NCBI RefSeq assembly: GCF_031157255.1
Contig: NZ_JAVIFX010000004.1
Location: 310,001-374,000 of the forward strand
Direction: 5' to 3'
Source of the DNA: Bradyrhizobium sp. LHD-71
Lineage (GTDB): Bacteria > Pseudomonadota > Alphaproteobacteria > Rhizobiales > Xanthobacteraceae
DNA: 64,000 nucleotides
Shown piece after piece: positions 1 to 8,362 of this stretch; position 1 is the first letter of the stretch; each line of letters opens with the position of its first letter. Position numbers and translations under genes: made by a program. The notes under the pieces are model-generated. The model had not been told where the DNA came from. It was given only the letters and a program-made list of their open reading frames with translations, and searched no databases.

Positions 1-49
1 GGAGAAGATCAAGTCGGTGACGGCGCTGCCGGTGCCGGCGCTACCTTAG
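1..49 (+). CDS. Possible C-terminal end of a gene cut by the window edge
   Basis: One frame is open from the left edge and stops at TAG 47-49, giving a 15-residue tail that ends VTALPVPALP. If real, it is the end of a rightward gene converging on the META-domain gene, 22 bp away. Nothing in so short a tail identifies a family, and a chance open frame is quite possible. Confidence 0.25.
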   Translation, partial: EKIKSVTALPVPALP

Positions 50-71
50 GTTCAGCGGCCGCGCGTAAAGC

Positions 72-488
72 TTACGTCGCCGCGAGCACGACAATCGGCC
101 GACCCGCCGCATCCAGCAGAATGAGCTTGCCGCGCGCGGGCTCTGTTCGCCAGCTTCGGACATCCGTGAGGGCGAGAAGAAACGTCTGCTCTTGCCGCAT
201 CACCGCCGGTGCGCAGGCCATCTTCGTGCTGGCGACCGGTCCGAACCGGATCGAGTCACCCGCAATCACCGCCTTGCCGCTAAGACGATTGCAGCCACCG
301 CGGCCGGCAACCGAACCGTCCGAAGAAATTGCTATGGTGGACTGAACGCGGTCGATGACGCCGCGACCGCGTATATCCTCGGCGATCCAGCGGCCGACAG
401 GCGTCGTAGCCCGCGCCTGGGTCGTGGCAACCGCCACCATGGCCACAAGAACAGCAGCAGCGAGCAGACGTCGGCCAGCGACCTGCAT
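72..488 (-). CDS. META-domain (HslJ-like) secreted protein
   Basis: A 138-residue protein. Residues 1-27 form a signal peptide (RR near the N-terminus, hydrophobic core, ATTQARA before the likely cleavage site). The rest matches the META domain of E. coli HslJ: the GGCNRLSG segment, then STKMACAP and a helix with EQTFLLAL. HslJ-type proteins sit in the periplasm or outer membrane and are linked to heat and novobiocin resistance, but the biochemical role is unknown. The ATG overlaps the stop of the upstream phosphomutase gene (TGATG), so the two are probably translationally coupled. There is no lipobox cysteine at the cleavage site, so it is probably soluble periplasmic rather than a lipoprotein. 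Confidence 0.8.
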   Translation of the reverse strand: MQVAGRRLLAAAVLVAMVAVATTQARATTPVGRWIAEDIRGRGVIDRVQSTIAISSDGSVAGRGGCNRLSGKAVIAGDSIRFGPVASTKMACAPAVMRQEQTFLLALTDVRSWRTEPARGKLILLDAAGRPIVVLAAT

Positions 489-1987
489 CAGATCTTCTGA
501 TTGTATTCGCCGACTTCCGAATGGGTGCGCAGCACGCCGTCCATTGCCGCGAACATGTCGCGCATGCGCTGCTCCGACACCGGGCTCTCGACCACGACCA
601 CCAGTTCCGGCTTGTTCGACGACGCGCGCACCAGGCCCCAGCTTCCGTCCTCGACCGTCACGCGCACGCCGTTGACGGTGACGAGATCACGAATCGATTG
701 CCCGGCGACCTTGTCACCCTTCGCCTTCGCGGCCTCGAAATGCTTCACCACCTGCTCGACGACTCCGTATTTGGTCTCGTCGGCGCAGTGCGGCGACATG
801 GTCGGCGATGACCAGGTTTTCGGCAGCGCATCCTTCAGTTCGGCCATCGATTTCGTCGGATTGCGATCGAGCATGTCGCAGACCGCCAGCGCCGAGACGA
901 GCCCGTCGTCATAGCCGCGACCATACGGTGCGTTGAAGAAGAAATGTCCTGATTTCTCGAACCCTGCCAGCGCGCCCAGCTCGTTGGTTCGGCGCTTCAT
1001 GTACGAATGACCAGTCTTCCAGTAGGTCGTGGTCGCCCCCTGCTTCTGCAGGACCGGATCGGTGATGAACAGGCCGGTCGACTTCACGTCGACCACGAAC
1101 TGTGCATCTTCTTGAAGCGAGGACAGGTGGCGCGCCAGCATCACGCCGACCTTGTCGGCGAAGATCTCCTCGCCGGTATTGTCGACGACGCCGCAGCGGT
1201 CGCCATCGCCGTCGAAGCCCAGGCCGACGTCGGCCTCGTGCTGCAGCACCGCGTCACGGATCGCGTGCAGCATCTCCATGTCTTCCGGATTAGGATTGTA
1301 CTTCGGGAAGGTGTGATCGAGCTCGCAGTCGAGCGGAATCACCTCGCAGCCGATCGCCTCCAGCACCTTTGGCGCGAACGCACCCGCCGTGCCGTTGCCG
1401 CAGGCAACCACTGCCTTGATGCGACGCTTCAGCTTCGGCCGGTTGGTCAGGTCGGCGATGTAACGCGCCGGGAAATTCTCATGGAATTGGTAGGAGCCGC
1501 CCGCCTTGTTGTCGAATTTCGCGTTGAGCACGATTTCCTTCAGCCGCGTCATCTCGTCGGGACCAAAGGTCAGCGGCCGGTTCGCGCCCATCTTCACGCC
1601 GGTCCAACCGTTGTCGTTGTGCGACGCCGTCACCATGGCCACGCAGGGGACGTCGAGATCAAACTGAGCGAAGTAGGCCATCGGCGTCACCGCGAGGCCG
1701 ATGTCGTGCACCTTGCAGCCCGAGGCCATCAATCCCGAAATCAGCGCATACTTGATCGATGCCGAATACCCACGGAAGTCATGGCCGGTGACGATCTCCG
1801 GCTTCTGACCCAGTTCCCGGATCAGCACGCCGAGCCCCATGCCCAGCGCCTGGACGCCCATCAGATTGATTTCCTTGCCGAACAACCAGCGCGCGTCGTA
1901 TTCGCGAAATCCCGTCGCCTTCACCATCGGCTCGGATTCATAGGCGTAGGTATTCGGCGACAGCGCCGCTTGCGGCTTTGGAAACAT
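488..1987 (-). CDS. Phosphomannomutase/phosphoglucomutase
   Basis: A cytoplasmic alpha-D-phosphohexomutase that interconverts hexose 6- and 1-phosphates, feeding sugar nucleotides for polysaccharides. All family landmarks are present, numbered from the MFPKPQ start: the phosphoserine loop TASHN (about 120-124), the Mg loop DGDGDR (260-265), the sugar-specificity motif EKSGH, and the C-terminal phosphate loop RASSNKPE. Length is 499 residues, slightly longer than the roughly 460 of Pseudomonas AlgC. An in-frame ATG at 2035 would add 16 residues. The ATG at 1987 was chosen because family similarity begins just after it, and a GGGG stretch lies upstream. It is followed by, and overlaps, the META-domain gene. 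A UDP-glucose dehydrogenase further upstream fits a sugar-nucleotide theme. Confidence 0.9.
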   Translation of the reverse strand: MFPKPQAALSPNTYAYESEPMVKATGFREYDARWLFGKEINLMGVQALGMGLGVLIRELGQKPEIVTGHDFRGYSASIKYALISGLMASGCKVHDIGLAVTPMAYFAQFDLDVPCVAMVTASHNDNGWTGVKMGANRPLTFGPDEMTRLKEIVLNAKFDNKAGGSYQFHENFPARYIADLTNRPKLKRRIKAVVACGNGTAGAFAPKVLEAIGCEVIPLDCELDHTFPKYNPNPEDMEMLHAIRDAVLQHEADVGLGFDGDGDRCGVVDNTGEEIFADKVGVMLARHLSSLQEDAQFVVDVKSTGLFITDPVLQKQGATTTYWKTGHSYMKRRTNELGALAGFEKSGHFFFNAPYGRGYDDGLVSALAVCDMLDRNPTKSMAELKDALPKTWSSPTMSPHCADETKYGVVEQVVKHFEAAKAKGDKVAGQSIRDLVTVNGVRVTVEDGSWGLVRASSNKPELVVVVESPVSEQRMRDMFAAMDGVLRTHSEVGEYNQKI

Positions 1988-2150
1988 CGATAACCCCGTA
2001 TTGAGGAAACCCACTTGAGGCATAGCGAATGCCACCGCGGGTGAAAAGGCAGGAAGTGCTGTGTAGGTGGAAATTGCGGCAGATTGACAGCAATTCCGTT
2101 CATCTGACCGTCATCTGCCGGCCCGGCGCGTGCGGGCTCCGTTCTGCTGC

Positions 2151-2669
2151 CTATTGCTCAAGCATCAGCTTGCCGCCGGCATACTCGAACCGCCGCAAGC
2201 GCGACAGATAGGACAGGCCGAGCAGGTTCTCGCTCAGCACGCCGTCGGGCAAAATCATCGCCTCGACGTCGCGCACTTCAAGTCCACCGATGTCGACGCT
2301 GGCGAGGCGGGCACGGGCGGCCTTGACGACGCCGTTCGCGGTGGTGACCGGAGCGTTGTAATCGCTGCGCGATGGGCGGATGCCAACCTGCGCGGCGGAC
2401 GCCTCGGTCAGCGCGATCACCGAGGCGCCGGTATCGACCATGAAGCCGAGTCGGCGGCCATCGACGCGGCCGTCCGTCGAAAAATGACCGCGCGAATCCT
2501 TGGCAATGACGTGGCTGCGCCGGCCGGCATCCGCTGGCGGTTCGTAGGGCGACGGCGCCCGACCTTGCGTGGATGCAGCGGCGATCGTGGCGGGGATGTC
2601 GTCGGCGATCCATGCCATGTAGACACCGAGGCCTGTCAGGATGATCGCAAAGATCAGAATGTTACGCAT
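2151..2669 (-). CDS. Retropepsin-like (clan AA) aspartic protease, membrane-anchored
   Basis: A 172-residue protein starting MRNILIF, with a GGAG Shine-Dalgarno site just upstream. Residues 1-20 form one hydrophobic segment, so the protein is probably anchored in the inner membrane with its domain in the periplasm. The active-site triplet is in FMVDTGASVIAL, followed by a conserved LLGLSYLSRLRRFEY segment near the C-terminus. This is the single-domain, retropepsin-like family of alphaproteobacteria (TIGR02281-like). Such proteins have one DTG per chain and act as dimers. The substrate is unknown. An upstream ATG at 2768 in the same frame would put charged residues and a cysteine before the anchor and is less likely. 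Confidence 0.8.
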   Translation of the reverse strand: MRNILIFAIILTGLGVYMAWIADDIPATIAAASTQGRAPSPYEPPADAGRRSHVIAKDSRGHFSTDGRVDGRRLGFMVDTGASVIALTEASAAQVGIRPSRSDYNAPVTTANGVVKAARARLASVDIGGLEVRDVEAMILPDGVLSENLLGLSYLSRLRRFEYAGGKLMLEQ

Positions 2670-2808
2670 ACGCTCCGCACTCGCATCCTTGCATCCGGCC
2701 GCAACGACAGACAGCGGGACGAGGCCGCACCAACGGCTTTGCAGCCGCAGGCGCACCAAGGCCACCAATCTTGCTGAAAACGGTGAGCGAAGCGTTAACT
2801 CGATACGC

Positions 2809-2863
2809 CGTCATTGCGAGCGCAGCGACGCCGTTCTTCGAACGGCTATGCCTCGCAATGACG
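2809..2863. repeat. Palindromic extragenic repeat (GTCATTGCGAG type)
   Basis: Outer arms CGTCATTGCGAG (2809-2820) and CTCGCAATGACG (2852-2863) are perfect 12-bp reverse complements. Inside them GCCGTT and AACGGC close a second stem over a 5-nt loop. It starts one base past the hrpB stop codon, between hrpB and the protease gene. The GTCATTGCGAG sequence is a common dispersed palindrome in Bradyrhizobium-type genomes and could form a hairpin in the hrpB 3' end. Confidence 0.75.
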
Positions 2864-2864
2864 A

Positions 2865-5342
2865 TTACGTGCCTCGCGGCTTCGCGCGACGCGTCGGCAT
2901 TGCGTTTGCGGGATCGTCGGGCCAGGGATGCCGCGGATAGCGCCCCCGAAGATCCGCGCGTACGCCGGCGTAGCTGCCGCGCCAGAACCCCGGCAGATCG
3001 CGCGTCACCTGCACCGGCCGATGCGCCGGCGATAGCAGCTCGATGACAAGCGACGCCTTTCCCTGGGCGATCGTCGGATGCGCGTTGAGGCCGAACAATT
3101 CCTGCACGCGGATCGCAATGGTCGGCCCCTGCTCGGCTTCGTAATCGATCGCCACCTGCGATCCGGTGGGCGCTTCGAAATGCGTCGGCGCTTCGCGGTC
3201 GAGCCGCGCACGCAGGTCCCATGGCAGCAGCGCCATCACGGCGTCGGAGAGCTCTGAAGCGGATAACTGACTAAGCGACGTCTTGTCGTGCAGCGCCGGC
3301 TCAAGCCACGTCGCTCGCCCGGCCGCGAGCGCGCTGTCGGACAGGTCCGGCCACGCGTCGCCTTCTGCCTTGCGCAGGAACATCACCCGGTCGCGCCACT
3401 GCTGCAATGCCTTGGACCAGGGCAGCCGTGTCATGCCTGCCTGGGCAATGCCATCGGCGAGAACGCGTGCGGTGGCGCTGTCCGGCGAGAGCTGCATCGT
3501 CTGTTCGCCGAGCGTGATCGCCTGCAGCCTGCGCTTGCGACGCCCACGCAGCGACATCGACCCTGTGTCGAAAAGGATTTCGTCCTCGGCTTTGATCTCG
3601 GCTGCAAAACGCTGCTCGATCTCCGAAAGCGTGATCGGCGCCGCCAGCAGGACACGACTGTTCGCAGCGGCCCCGGTCAGTTCACCGACCGCAAGGAACG
3701 GGACGCGGGCGAGCGCGGACGCCTGGTCGATCGACGCACCGCGTCCATTCGCCAGCACGAACGATCCGTTGCCACGATTGCGCGCAACCCGATCCGGGAA
3801 TGCCAGCGATAGAAGCACGCCGGTCGAAAGGTCGGCCGAACCTTGCGGCGCAGGTGAACTGCCGTTGCGAACCTGCCGAACCCATCGCTCCGCCTGCTGT
3901 CGCGCGGCAACCGCCCGCGGAGAACGGTCGCGACGCAGTTGATCAAGACGCGCATCGAGATCGACGCTGTCGCCACCGAGGCCGCGCTCGCTCAAGACGG
4001 CAGCGATCTGCGCGGCATCTGCCGCGTGTCCTTCCCGCTCGGCATCGACGATCATGCGCGCAAGCCGCGGCGGCAACGGCAGTGCGCGCAAACTCCTTCC
4101 CTCGGTTGTGATGCGCCCGTCGGCGTCGAGCGCTTCGAGCCCGTGCAGCAATGCTGCCGCTTCGCTCCATGCGGAAGCCGGCGGGGAATCGAGGAACGCG
4201 AGCTTCGTTGGATCGCTGACGCCCCATTGAGCAAGGTCGAGCACCAGCGACGACAGATCGCTGGCGAGGATCTCCGGCTGAGTAAAGGCGTCGAGGGAAT
4301 TTGTTTGCGGCTCGTCCCACAACCGATAGCAGATACCGGGCTCGGTACGGCCCGCACGGCCCCGCCGCTGATCGACCGCCGCGCGCGAGGCGCGCACCGT
4401 CTCGAGCCGGGTCAGGCCAATGTCCGGCTCGTAGCGCGGCACGCGCGACAATCCGCAATCGACGACGATCCGCACGCCCTCGATCGTCAACGACGTTTCG
4501 GCGATCGATGTTGCCAGCACCACCTTGCGCATGCCGCCACGCGCCGGGGCAATGGCGCGGTCCTGCACCGACGCGTCAAGCGCGCCATAGAGCGCAACGA
4601 TTTCGACCGACGGATCGTTGACGCGTTCGCGCAGCATCGTCTCGGTGCGGCGGATCTCGGCTGCGCCAGGCAGGAACGCCAGCACCGAGCCCGGATCCGC
4701 GCGGAGCACCATTGCGATCGTATCCGCCATCTGCCGCTCCAACGGCGCGTCTATTTTGCGGCCGACATAGCGCGTCTCGACCGGAAAGGCCCTGCCCTCG
4801 CTCTCGATCACCGGCGCGTCACCGAGCAATTTCGCCACGCGGGCGCCATCGAGCGTGGCCGACATCACCAGAATGCGCAGGTCCTCCCGCAGGCCGGTCT
4901 GCGCATCGTGGGCCAACGCCAGTCCAAGATCGGCATCGAGCGAGCGCTCGTGAAACTCGTCGAACAGGACTGCAGCGACCCCGGAGAGCTCCGGATCGTC
5001 GAGTATCTGGCGGGTGAAAATTCCCTCGGTGACAACTTCAATCCGCGTTGCGCGCGAAACTTTCGCGCCGAAGCGCACGCGATAGCCCACGGTTTCGCCG
5101 ACCTTTTCGCCGAGCGTCAGCGCCATGCGCTCGGCACTCGCGCGGGCGGCGATCCGGCGCGGCTCAAGCACGATAATCTTGCCCGAGAGCCACGGCTCAT
5201 CCAGCAACGCCAGCGGTACGCGCGTCGTCTTGCCTGCGCCGGGCGGCGCGACCAGAACGGCCGTGTTCGATGCGCTAAGCGTGCGTCCAAGCTCGCCAAG
5301 CACGCCATCGATCGGCAGCGGAGTGTCGAAGGCACGCGTCAT
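2865..5342 (-). CDS. hrpB: ATP-dependent helicase HrpB
   Basis: An 825-residue DEAH-box helicase, close to the roughly 810 of E. coli HrpB. Visible motifs are Walker A GAGKT (35-39), the DEFH box (128-131) followed by ERSLD, SAT in VMSATLDG, and the C-terminal motif VI region DQRRGRAGRTEPG. The HrpB-type C-terminal half contains PWSKALQQW and WLEPAL. It probably remodels RNA or ribonucleoprotein in the cytoplasm; the precise substrate in bacteria is poorly known. The start at 5342 gives the normal family N-terminus (LPIDGVLGEL...VAPPGAGKTT). The 384 bp upstream consist almost wholly of repeat elements. Confidence 0.93.
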   Translation of the reverse strand: MTRAFDTPLPIDGVLGELGRTLSASNTAVLVAPPGAGKTTRVPLALLDEPWLSGKIIVLEPRRIAARASAERMALTLGEKVGETVGYRVRFGAKVSRATRIEVVTEGIFTRQILDDPELSGVAAVLFDEFHERSLDADLGLALAHDAQTGLREDLRILVMSATLDGARVAKLLGDAPVIESEGRAFPVETRYVGRKIDAPLERQMADTIAMVLRADPGSVLAFLPGAAEIRRTETMLRERVNDPSVEIVALYGALDASVQDRAIAPARGGMRKVVLATSIAETSLTIEGVRIVVDCGLSRVPRYEPDIGLTRLETVRASRAAVDQRRGRAGRTEPGICYRLWDEPQTNSLDAFTQPEILASDLSSLVLDLAQWGVSDPTKLAFLDSPPASAWSEAAALLHGLEALDADGRITTEGRSLRALPLPPRLARMIVDAEREGHAADAAQIAAVLSERGLGGDSVDLDARLDQLRRDRSPRAVAARQQAERWVRQVRNGSSPAPQGSADLSTGVLLSLAFPDRVARNRGNGSFVLANGRGASIDQASALARVPFLAVGELTGAAANSRVLLAAPITLSEIEQRFAAEIKAEDEILFDTGSMSLRGRRKRRLQAITLGEQTMQLSPDSATARVLADGIAQAGMTRLPWSKALQQWRDRVMFLRKAEGDAWPDLSDSALAAGRATWLEPALHDKTSLSQLSASELSDAVMALLPWDLRARLDREAPTHFEAPTGSQVAIDYEAEQGPTIAIRVQELFGLNAHPTIAQGKASLVIELLSPAHRPVQVTRDLPGFWRGSYAGVRADLRGRYPRHPWPDDPANAMPTRRAKPRGT

Positions 5343-5381
5343 GCACGAACTGCTCTGACTCGCCGCGCGGCACGATATGCT

Positions 5382-5510
5382 CTCTCCCCCCTTGTGGGGG
5401 AGAGCTGGAGAGGGGGGTAGCCACAGGCTCGGAGTTCGTGGTGCGCGATCGGGATCATGGGCTCAGAGCCTGTGGCTACCCCCTAACCCTCACCCACAAG
5501 GGGGAAGGGA
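5382..5510. repeat. Large GC-rich inverted repeat upstream of hrpB
   Basis: Two nested palindromes. CTCTCCCCC/GGGGGAGAG form a hairpin at 5382-5404. A perfect 18-bp inverted repeat, GGGGGTAGCCACAGGCTC (5413-5430) with its complement at 5466-5483, encloses a 35-bp spacer. It ends with a second copy of the CCCACAAGGGGG motif in inverse orientation (5493-5505). It lies about 40 bp upstream of the hrpB start codon. This is a dispersed repeat type, not a gene. Confidence 0.75.
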
Positions 5511-5583
5511 ACACGCAGTATACGCGGCACGGCCGCGTCCCACGCTACCCCGCAACACGAACACTAGCGGGAAGAGGCGAACA

Positions 5584-5730
5584 CTAGTGTCCCGAATCCG
5601 AAGTTCGCTATACTTTGCAGCGATCTCAGAGCGAACTTCGGATTTATGATTCTAGTGTCGTTTATGGATCAGAAATTCGCACGATGGACTCGCGGCAACG
5701 ATGGTGCGAATTTCTGATCCACGACACTAG
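5584..5730 (-). repeat. Two-hairpin CTAG element, copy 1
   Basis: Read on the minus strand, it begins at the ugd stop codon. Hairpin 1 has an 18-bp perfect stem (5665-5682 with 5704-5721) and outer arms CGACACTAGA/TCTAGTGTCG. Hairpin 2 has a 14-bp stem, AATCCGAAGTTCGC (5595-5608) with 5631-5644. It ends with GGGACACTAG. It is nearly identical to copy 3 at 19607-19773 but lacks about 21 bp of the linker. The 10-bp sequence CGAACACTAG occurs twice at its outer end (5558-5567, 5578-5587). Confidence 0.88.
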
Positions 5731-7043
5731 AGCAGCTGTTGCGGCCGGCCCACGCTGTCATAAGTGAAGCCGAGCTCGGCCATCTCATCGGGGCGATAAA
5801 CGTTGCGCAGGTCGACGACCACCGGCCTCGCCATCTCTGCTTTCAGCCGCTTGAGATCGAGCGCGCGGAACTGCTCCCACTCGGTCACGATCACCAGTGC
5901 GTCCGCGGCCTTCGCGCAAGCGTAGGCGTCGTCGCAATATTGGATATTCGGCAGTTCGCCACGGGCCTGGTGCATGCTCTCGGGATCATAGGCGCGCACG
6001 GTTGCGCCCTGGTCGAGCAACGCGGTGATCAGGGGGATCGACGGCGCCTCACGCATGTCGTCGGTGTTCGGCTTGAAGGCAAGGCCCAGCACTGCGATGG
6101 TCTTGCTGCGCAGACTGCCGCCGAGCGCGGCCGCAACTTTCCGCGCCATCGCCCGCTTGCGCATTTCATTCACCGCCAGCACCGCCTCGACGATCCTGAG
6201 CGAGACATCATAATCGTGCGCGGTCTTCACCAGCGCGCGGGTATCCTTCGGAAAGCAGGAGCCCCCGAATCCGGGACCTGCATGCAGGAACTTGGCGCCG
6301 ATGCGGTTGTCGAGCCCGATGCCGCGTGCGACCTCCTGCACGTCAGCGCCGGCGCGTTCGGCAAGATCGGCGATCTCGTTGATGAAGGTCACCTTGGTCG
6401 CCAGGAACGCGTTTGCCGCATATTTAATCAGCTCGGCGGTGCGCCGGCCGGTGTACATGATCGGGGCCTGGTTCAGGTAGAGCGGCCGGTAGATCTCGGC
6501 GACCACCTTGCGTCCGCGCTCGTCATCGGTACCGACCACGATCCGGTCCGGATGCTTGAAGTCGCGAATCGCCGCGCCCTCGCGCAGGAACTCCGGATTG
6601 GAAGCAACGACGACATCGGCAGCCGGATTGGTCTCGCGCATGATCCGTTCGACGTCGTCACCGGTGCCAACCGGCACGGTCGATTTGGTGATGACGACAG
6701 TAAAGCCCGCCAGCGCCCGCGCGATCTCGCGCGCCGCTGCATGGACATAGGTCAGATCCGCATGCCCGTCGCCGCGACGGGACGGCGTGCCGACGGCGAT
6801 GAATACCGCGTCAGCCTCGCTGACCGGCCCCTTCAGTTCCGTGGTGAACGACAGCCGGTTGGCCTTCACGTTGGCCTCGACCAGCCGGTCCAGATCGGGC
6901 TCGAAGATCGGGATTTCGCCGCGCCTCAATGCCGCAATCTTGCTCTCGTCCTTGTCGACGCAAACCACCTGGTGACCAAAATCGGCGAAGCAGGCCCCGG
7001 AAACCAGCCCCACATAGCCCGTGCCGATCATTACAATACGCAT
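5727..7043 (-). CDS. ugd: UDP-glucose 6-dehydrogenase
   Basis: It oxidises UDP-glucose to UDP-glucuronate with two NAD+, supplying precursors for exopolysaccharide or lipopolysaccharide. The 438-residue product starts MRIVMIGTGYVG with the Rossmann glycine motif at residues 7-12. FIAVGTP (81-87) and STVPVGT (121-127) follow, and the catalytic cysteine is C263 in GGSCFPKD. An in-frame extension to 7352 lacks family similarity, so the ATG at 7043 is used. The stop codon TAG (5727-5729) lies inside the terminal CACTAG of repeat copy 1. It is divergent from an acyltransferase gene over a 153-bp spacer, suggesting a shared promoter region and a joint role in surface polysaccharide. Confidence 0.93.
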   Translation of the reverse strand: MRIVMIGTGYVGLVSGACFADFGHQVVCVDKDESKIAALRRGEIPIFEPDLDRLVEANVKANRLSFTTELKGPVSEADAVFIAVGTPSRRGDGHADLTYVHAAAREIARALAGFTVVITKSTVPVGTGDDVERIMRETNPAADVVVASNPEFLREGAAIRDFKHPDRIVVGTDDERGRKVVAEIYRPLYLNQAPIMYTGRRTAELIKYAANAFLATKVTFINEIADLAERAGADVQEVARGIGLDNRIGAKFLHAGPGFGGSCFPKDTRALVKTAHDYDVSLRIVEAVLAVNEMRKRAMARKVAAALGGSLRSKTIAVLGLAFKPNTDDMREAPSIPLITALLDQGATVRAYDPESMHQARGELPNIQYCDDAYACAKAADALVIVTEWEQFRALDLKRLKAEMARPVVVDLRNVYRPDEMAELGFTYDSVGRPQQLL

Positions 7044-7073
7044 CTCGTGCCCCAGTCGCCAAACATGGTTAAC

Positions 7074-7087
7074 GCGCCTTAAGGCGC
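7074..7087. promoter_or_regulatory. 14-bp perfect palindrome in the ugd/acyltransferase divergent spacer
   Basis: GCGCCTTAAGGCGC is a perfect palindrome 31 bp upstream of the ugd start and 110 bp from the acyltransferase start. Position and symmetry are those of a dimer-binding operator, but no regulator is identified and a chance palindrome cannot be excluded. Confidence 0.3.
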
Positions 7088-7196
7088 AGGCGCGTATTAG
7101 CAGACGGCTGGCCAGTGGCACAATCTTTGTAGGCGTAAGGGAGTGCGAAACCCATATGTTCGAGTATGGCGCGTGGTTGCACCGGAAAGGAACACG

Positions 7197-8252
7197 ATGA
7201 CCATGAACAGTACGGGGTCCGTTGACCACGTCGCCGCCGCAAACCGACTTGATTGGGTCGATTACGGCAAGGGCATCTGCATCATCATGGTGGTCATGAT
7301 GCATTCGACGCTCGGCGTCGAGGCCGCGGCCGGCCAACAAGGCTTCATGCATGCGGTCGTCGAGTTCGCCAAGCCGTTCCGGATGCCGGACTTTTTCCTG
7401 ATCTCAGGCCTGTTCCTCGCGCGCGTGATCGATCGCGACTGGCGCACCTATATCGACCGCAAGGTCGTTCACTTCGCTTACTTTTATGTCCTGTGGGTGA
7501 CAATCCAGTTTGCCGTCAAGGCGCCAGCGTTCGCCGCCGAGCAAGGTGCGGCCTATGTCGCCAAAATGTATCTGTTCTCGTTCATCGAGCCGTTCGGCAC
7601 GTTGTGGTTCATCTACCTGCTGCCGATCTTCTTCGTCGTCACGAAACTGACGCAGCGTGTTCCTCCTGCCGTCATCTGGGTTGTCGGCGCCGCGCTCGAG
7701 ATTGCAACGATCCACACCGGCTGGACGGTGATCGACGAGTTCGCGTCCCGCTTTGTCTACTTCTATTCGGGCTACCTGCTCGCGAACTATGTCTTCAGTC
7801 TCGCTCGCGACGTGCAAAGTCATGCCGTTGTCGCGCTGGTCGGCCTGGCCGTATGGGCGCTGGTCAACGGTGCCGCAACCTACACCGGCGTCTCCGACTG
7901 GCCGCTGATGTCGCTCGTCTTCGGTTTTGCCGGATGCGCCGCGATCATCGCCGTCAGCGCGCTGCTGGCGAAAATGCGCTGGCTCGACGCGATCCGCTAT
8001 TGCGGCGAGCATTCGCTCGTCGTCTATCTCGCGTTCTTCCTGCCGATGGCCGCCTCGCGCATCCTGCTGCTGAAGACCGGCGTTATCAGCGACATCGGAA
8101 CCGTCTCGCTGATCGTCACGATCTGCGGTGTCGCCGGCGCGATGGCGTGGTGGTGGGCGGCGCGCAACACGGCGTTCCGCTTCCTGTTCGACCGCCCCGC
8201 CGCGTTCTGGCTGACGCCGAAGCCGCGCGTCACGCTGCAGGCGGCCGAGTAG
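7197..8252 (+). CDS. Acyltransferase family 3 membrane protein
   Basis: A 351-residue integral membrane protein with about ten hydrophobic segments. The N-terminus RLDWVDYGKGICIIMVVMMH contains the early histidine typical of acyltransferase-3 (OafA/YrhL, NodX-like) enzymes, and PDFFLISGLFLAR follows as the usual second landmark. These proteins move acetyl or succinyl groups from the cytoplasm onto exported sugars. The ATG at 7197 has AAAGGAA at the right spacing; an ATG-less extension to 7143 is not needed. It is divergent from ugd, so O-acylation of a glucuronate-containing surface polysaccharide is a plausible but unproven role. Confidence 0.8.
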   Translation: MTMNSTGSVDHVAAANRLDWVDYGKGICIIMVVMMHSTLGVEAAAGQQGFMHAVVEFAKPFRMPDFFLISGLFLARVIDRDWRTYIDRKVVHFAYFYVLWVTIQFAVKAPAFAAEQGAAYVAKMYLFSFIEPFGTLWFIYLLPIFFVVTKLTQRVPPAVIWVVGAALEIATIHTGWTVIDEFASRFVYFYSGYLLANYVFSLARDVQSHAVVALVGLAVWALVNGAATYTGVSDWPLMSLVFGFAGCAAIIAVSALLAKMRWLDAIRYCGEHSLVVYLAFFLPMAASRILLLKTGVISDIGTVSLIVTICGVAGAMAWWWAARNTAFRFLFDRPAAFWLTPKPRVTLQAAE

Positions 8253-8362
8253 GCGAAAGCCTTCGCAGGCTGCTGTCACTTCCTGACAAAGCGGGCAAAT
8301 TTCCGGCGGACATTTGCCCCGGGATGGGTGTCAATTTCGGGAGAAATCCCTAAATTGCCGCC

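Noticed and set aside
1007-1993. Long open frame of 328 codons on the plus strand opposite the phosphomutase gene
   Set aside because: It is antisense to a well-conserved enzyme, and its composition (His/Arg/Asp/Val-rich) is that of a GC-rich shadow frame.
3939-5420. 493-codon open frame on the plus strand opposite hrpB
   Set aside because: It is a mirror of the helicase codons, with Arg/Ala/His-rich composition and no motifs. HrpB is certain from its helicase motifs.
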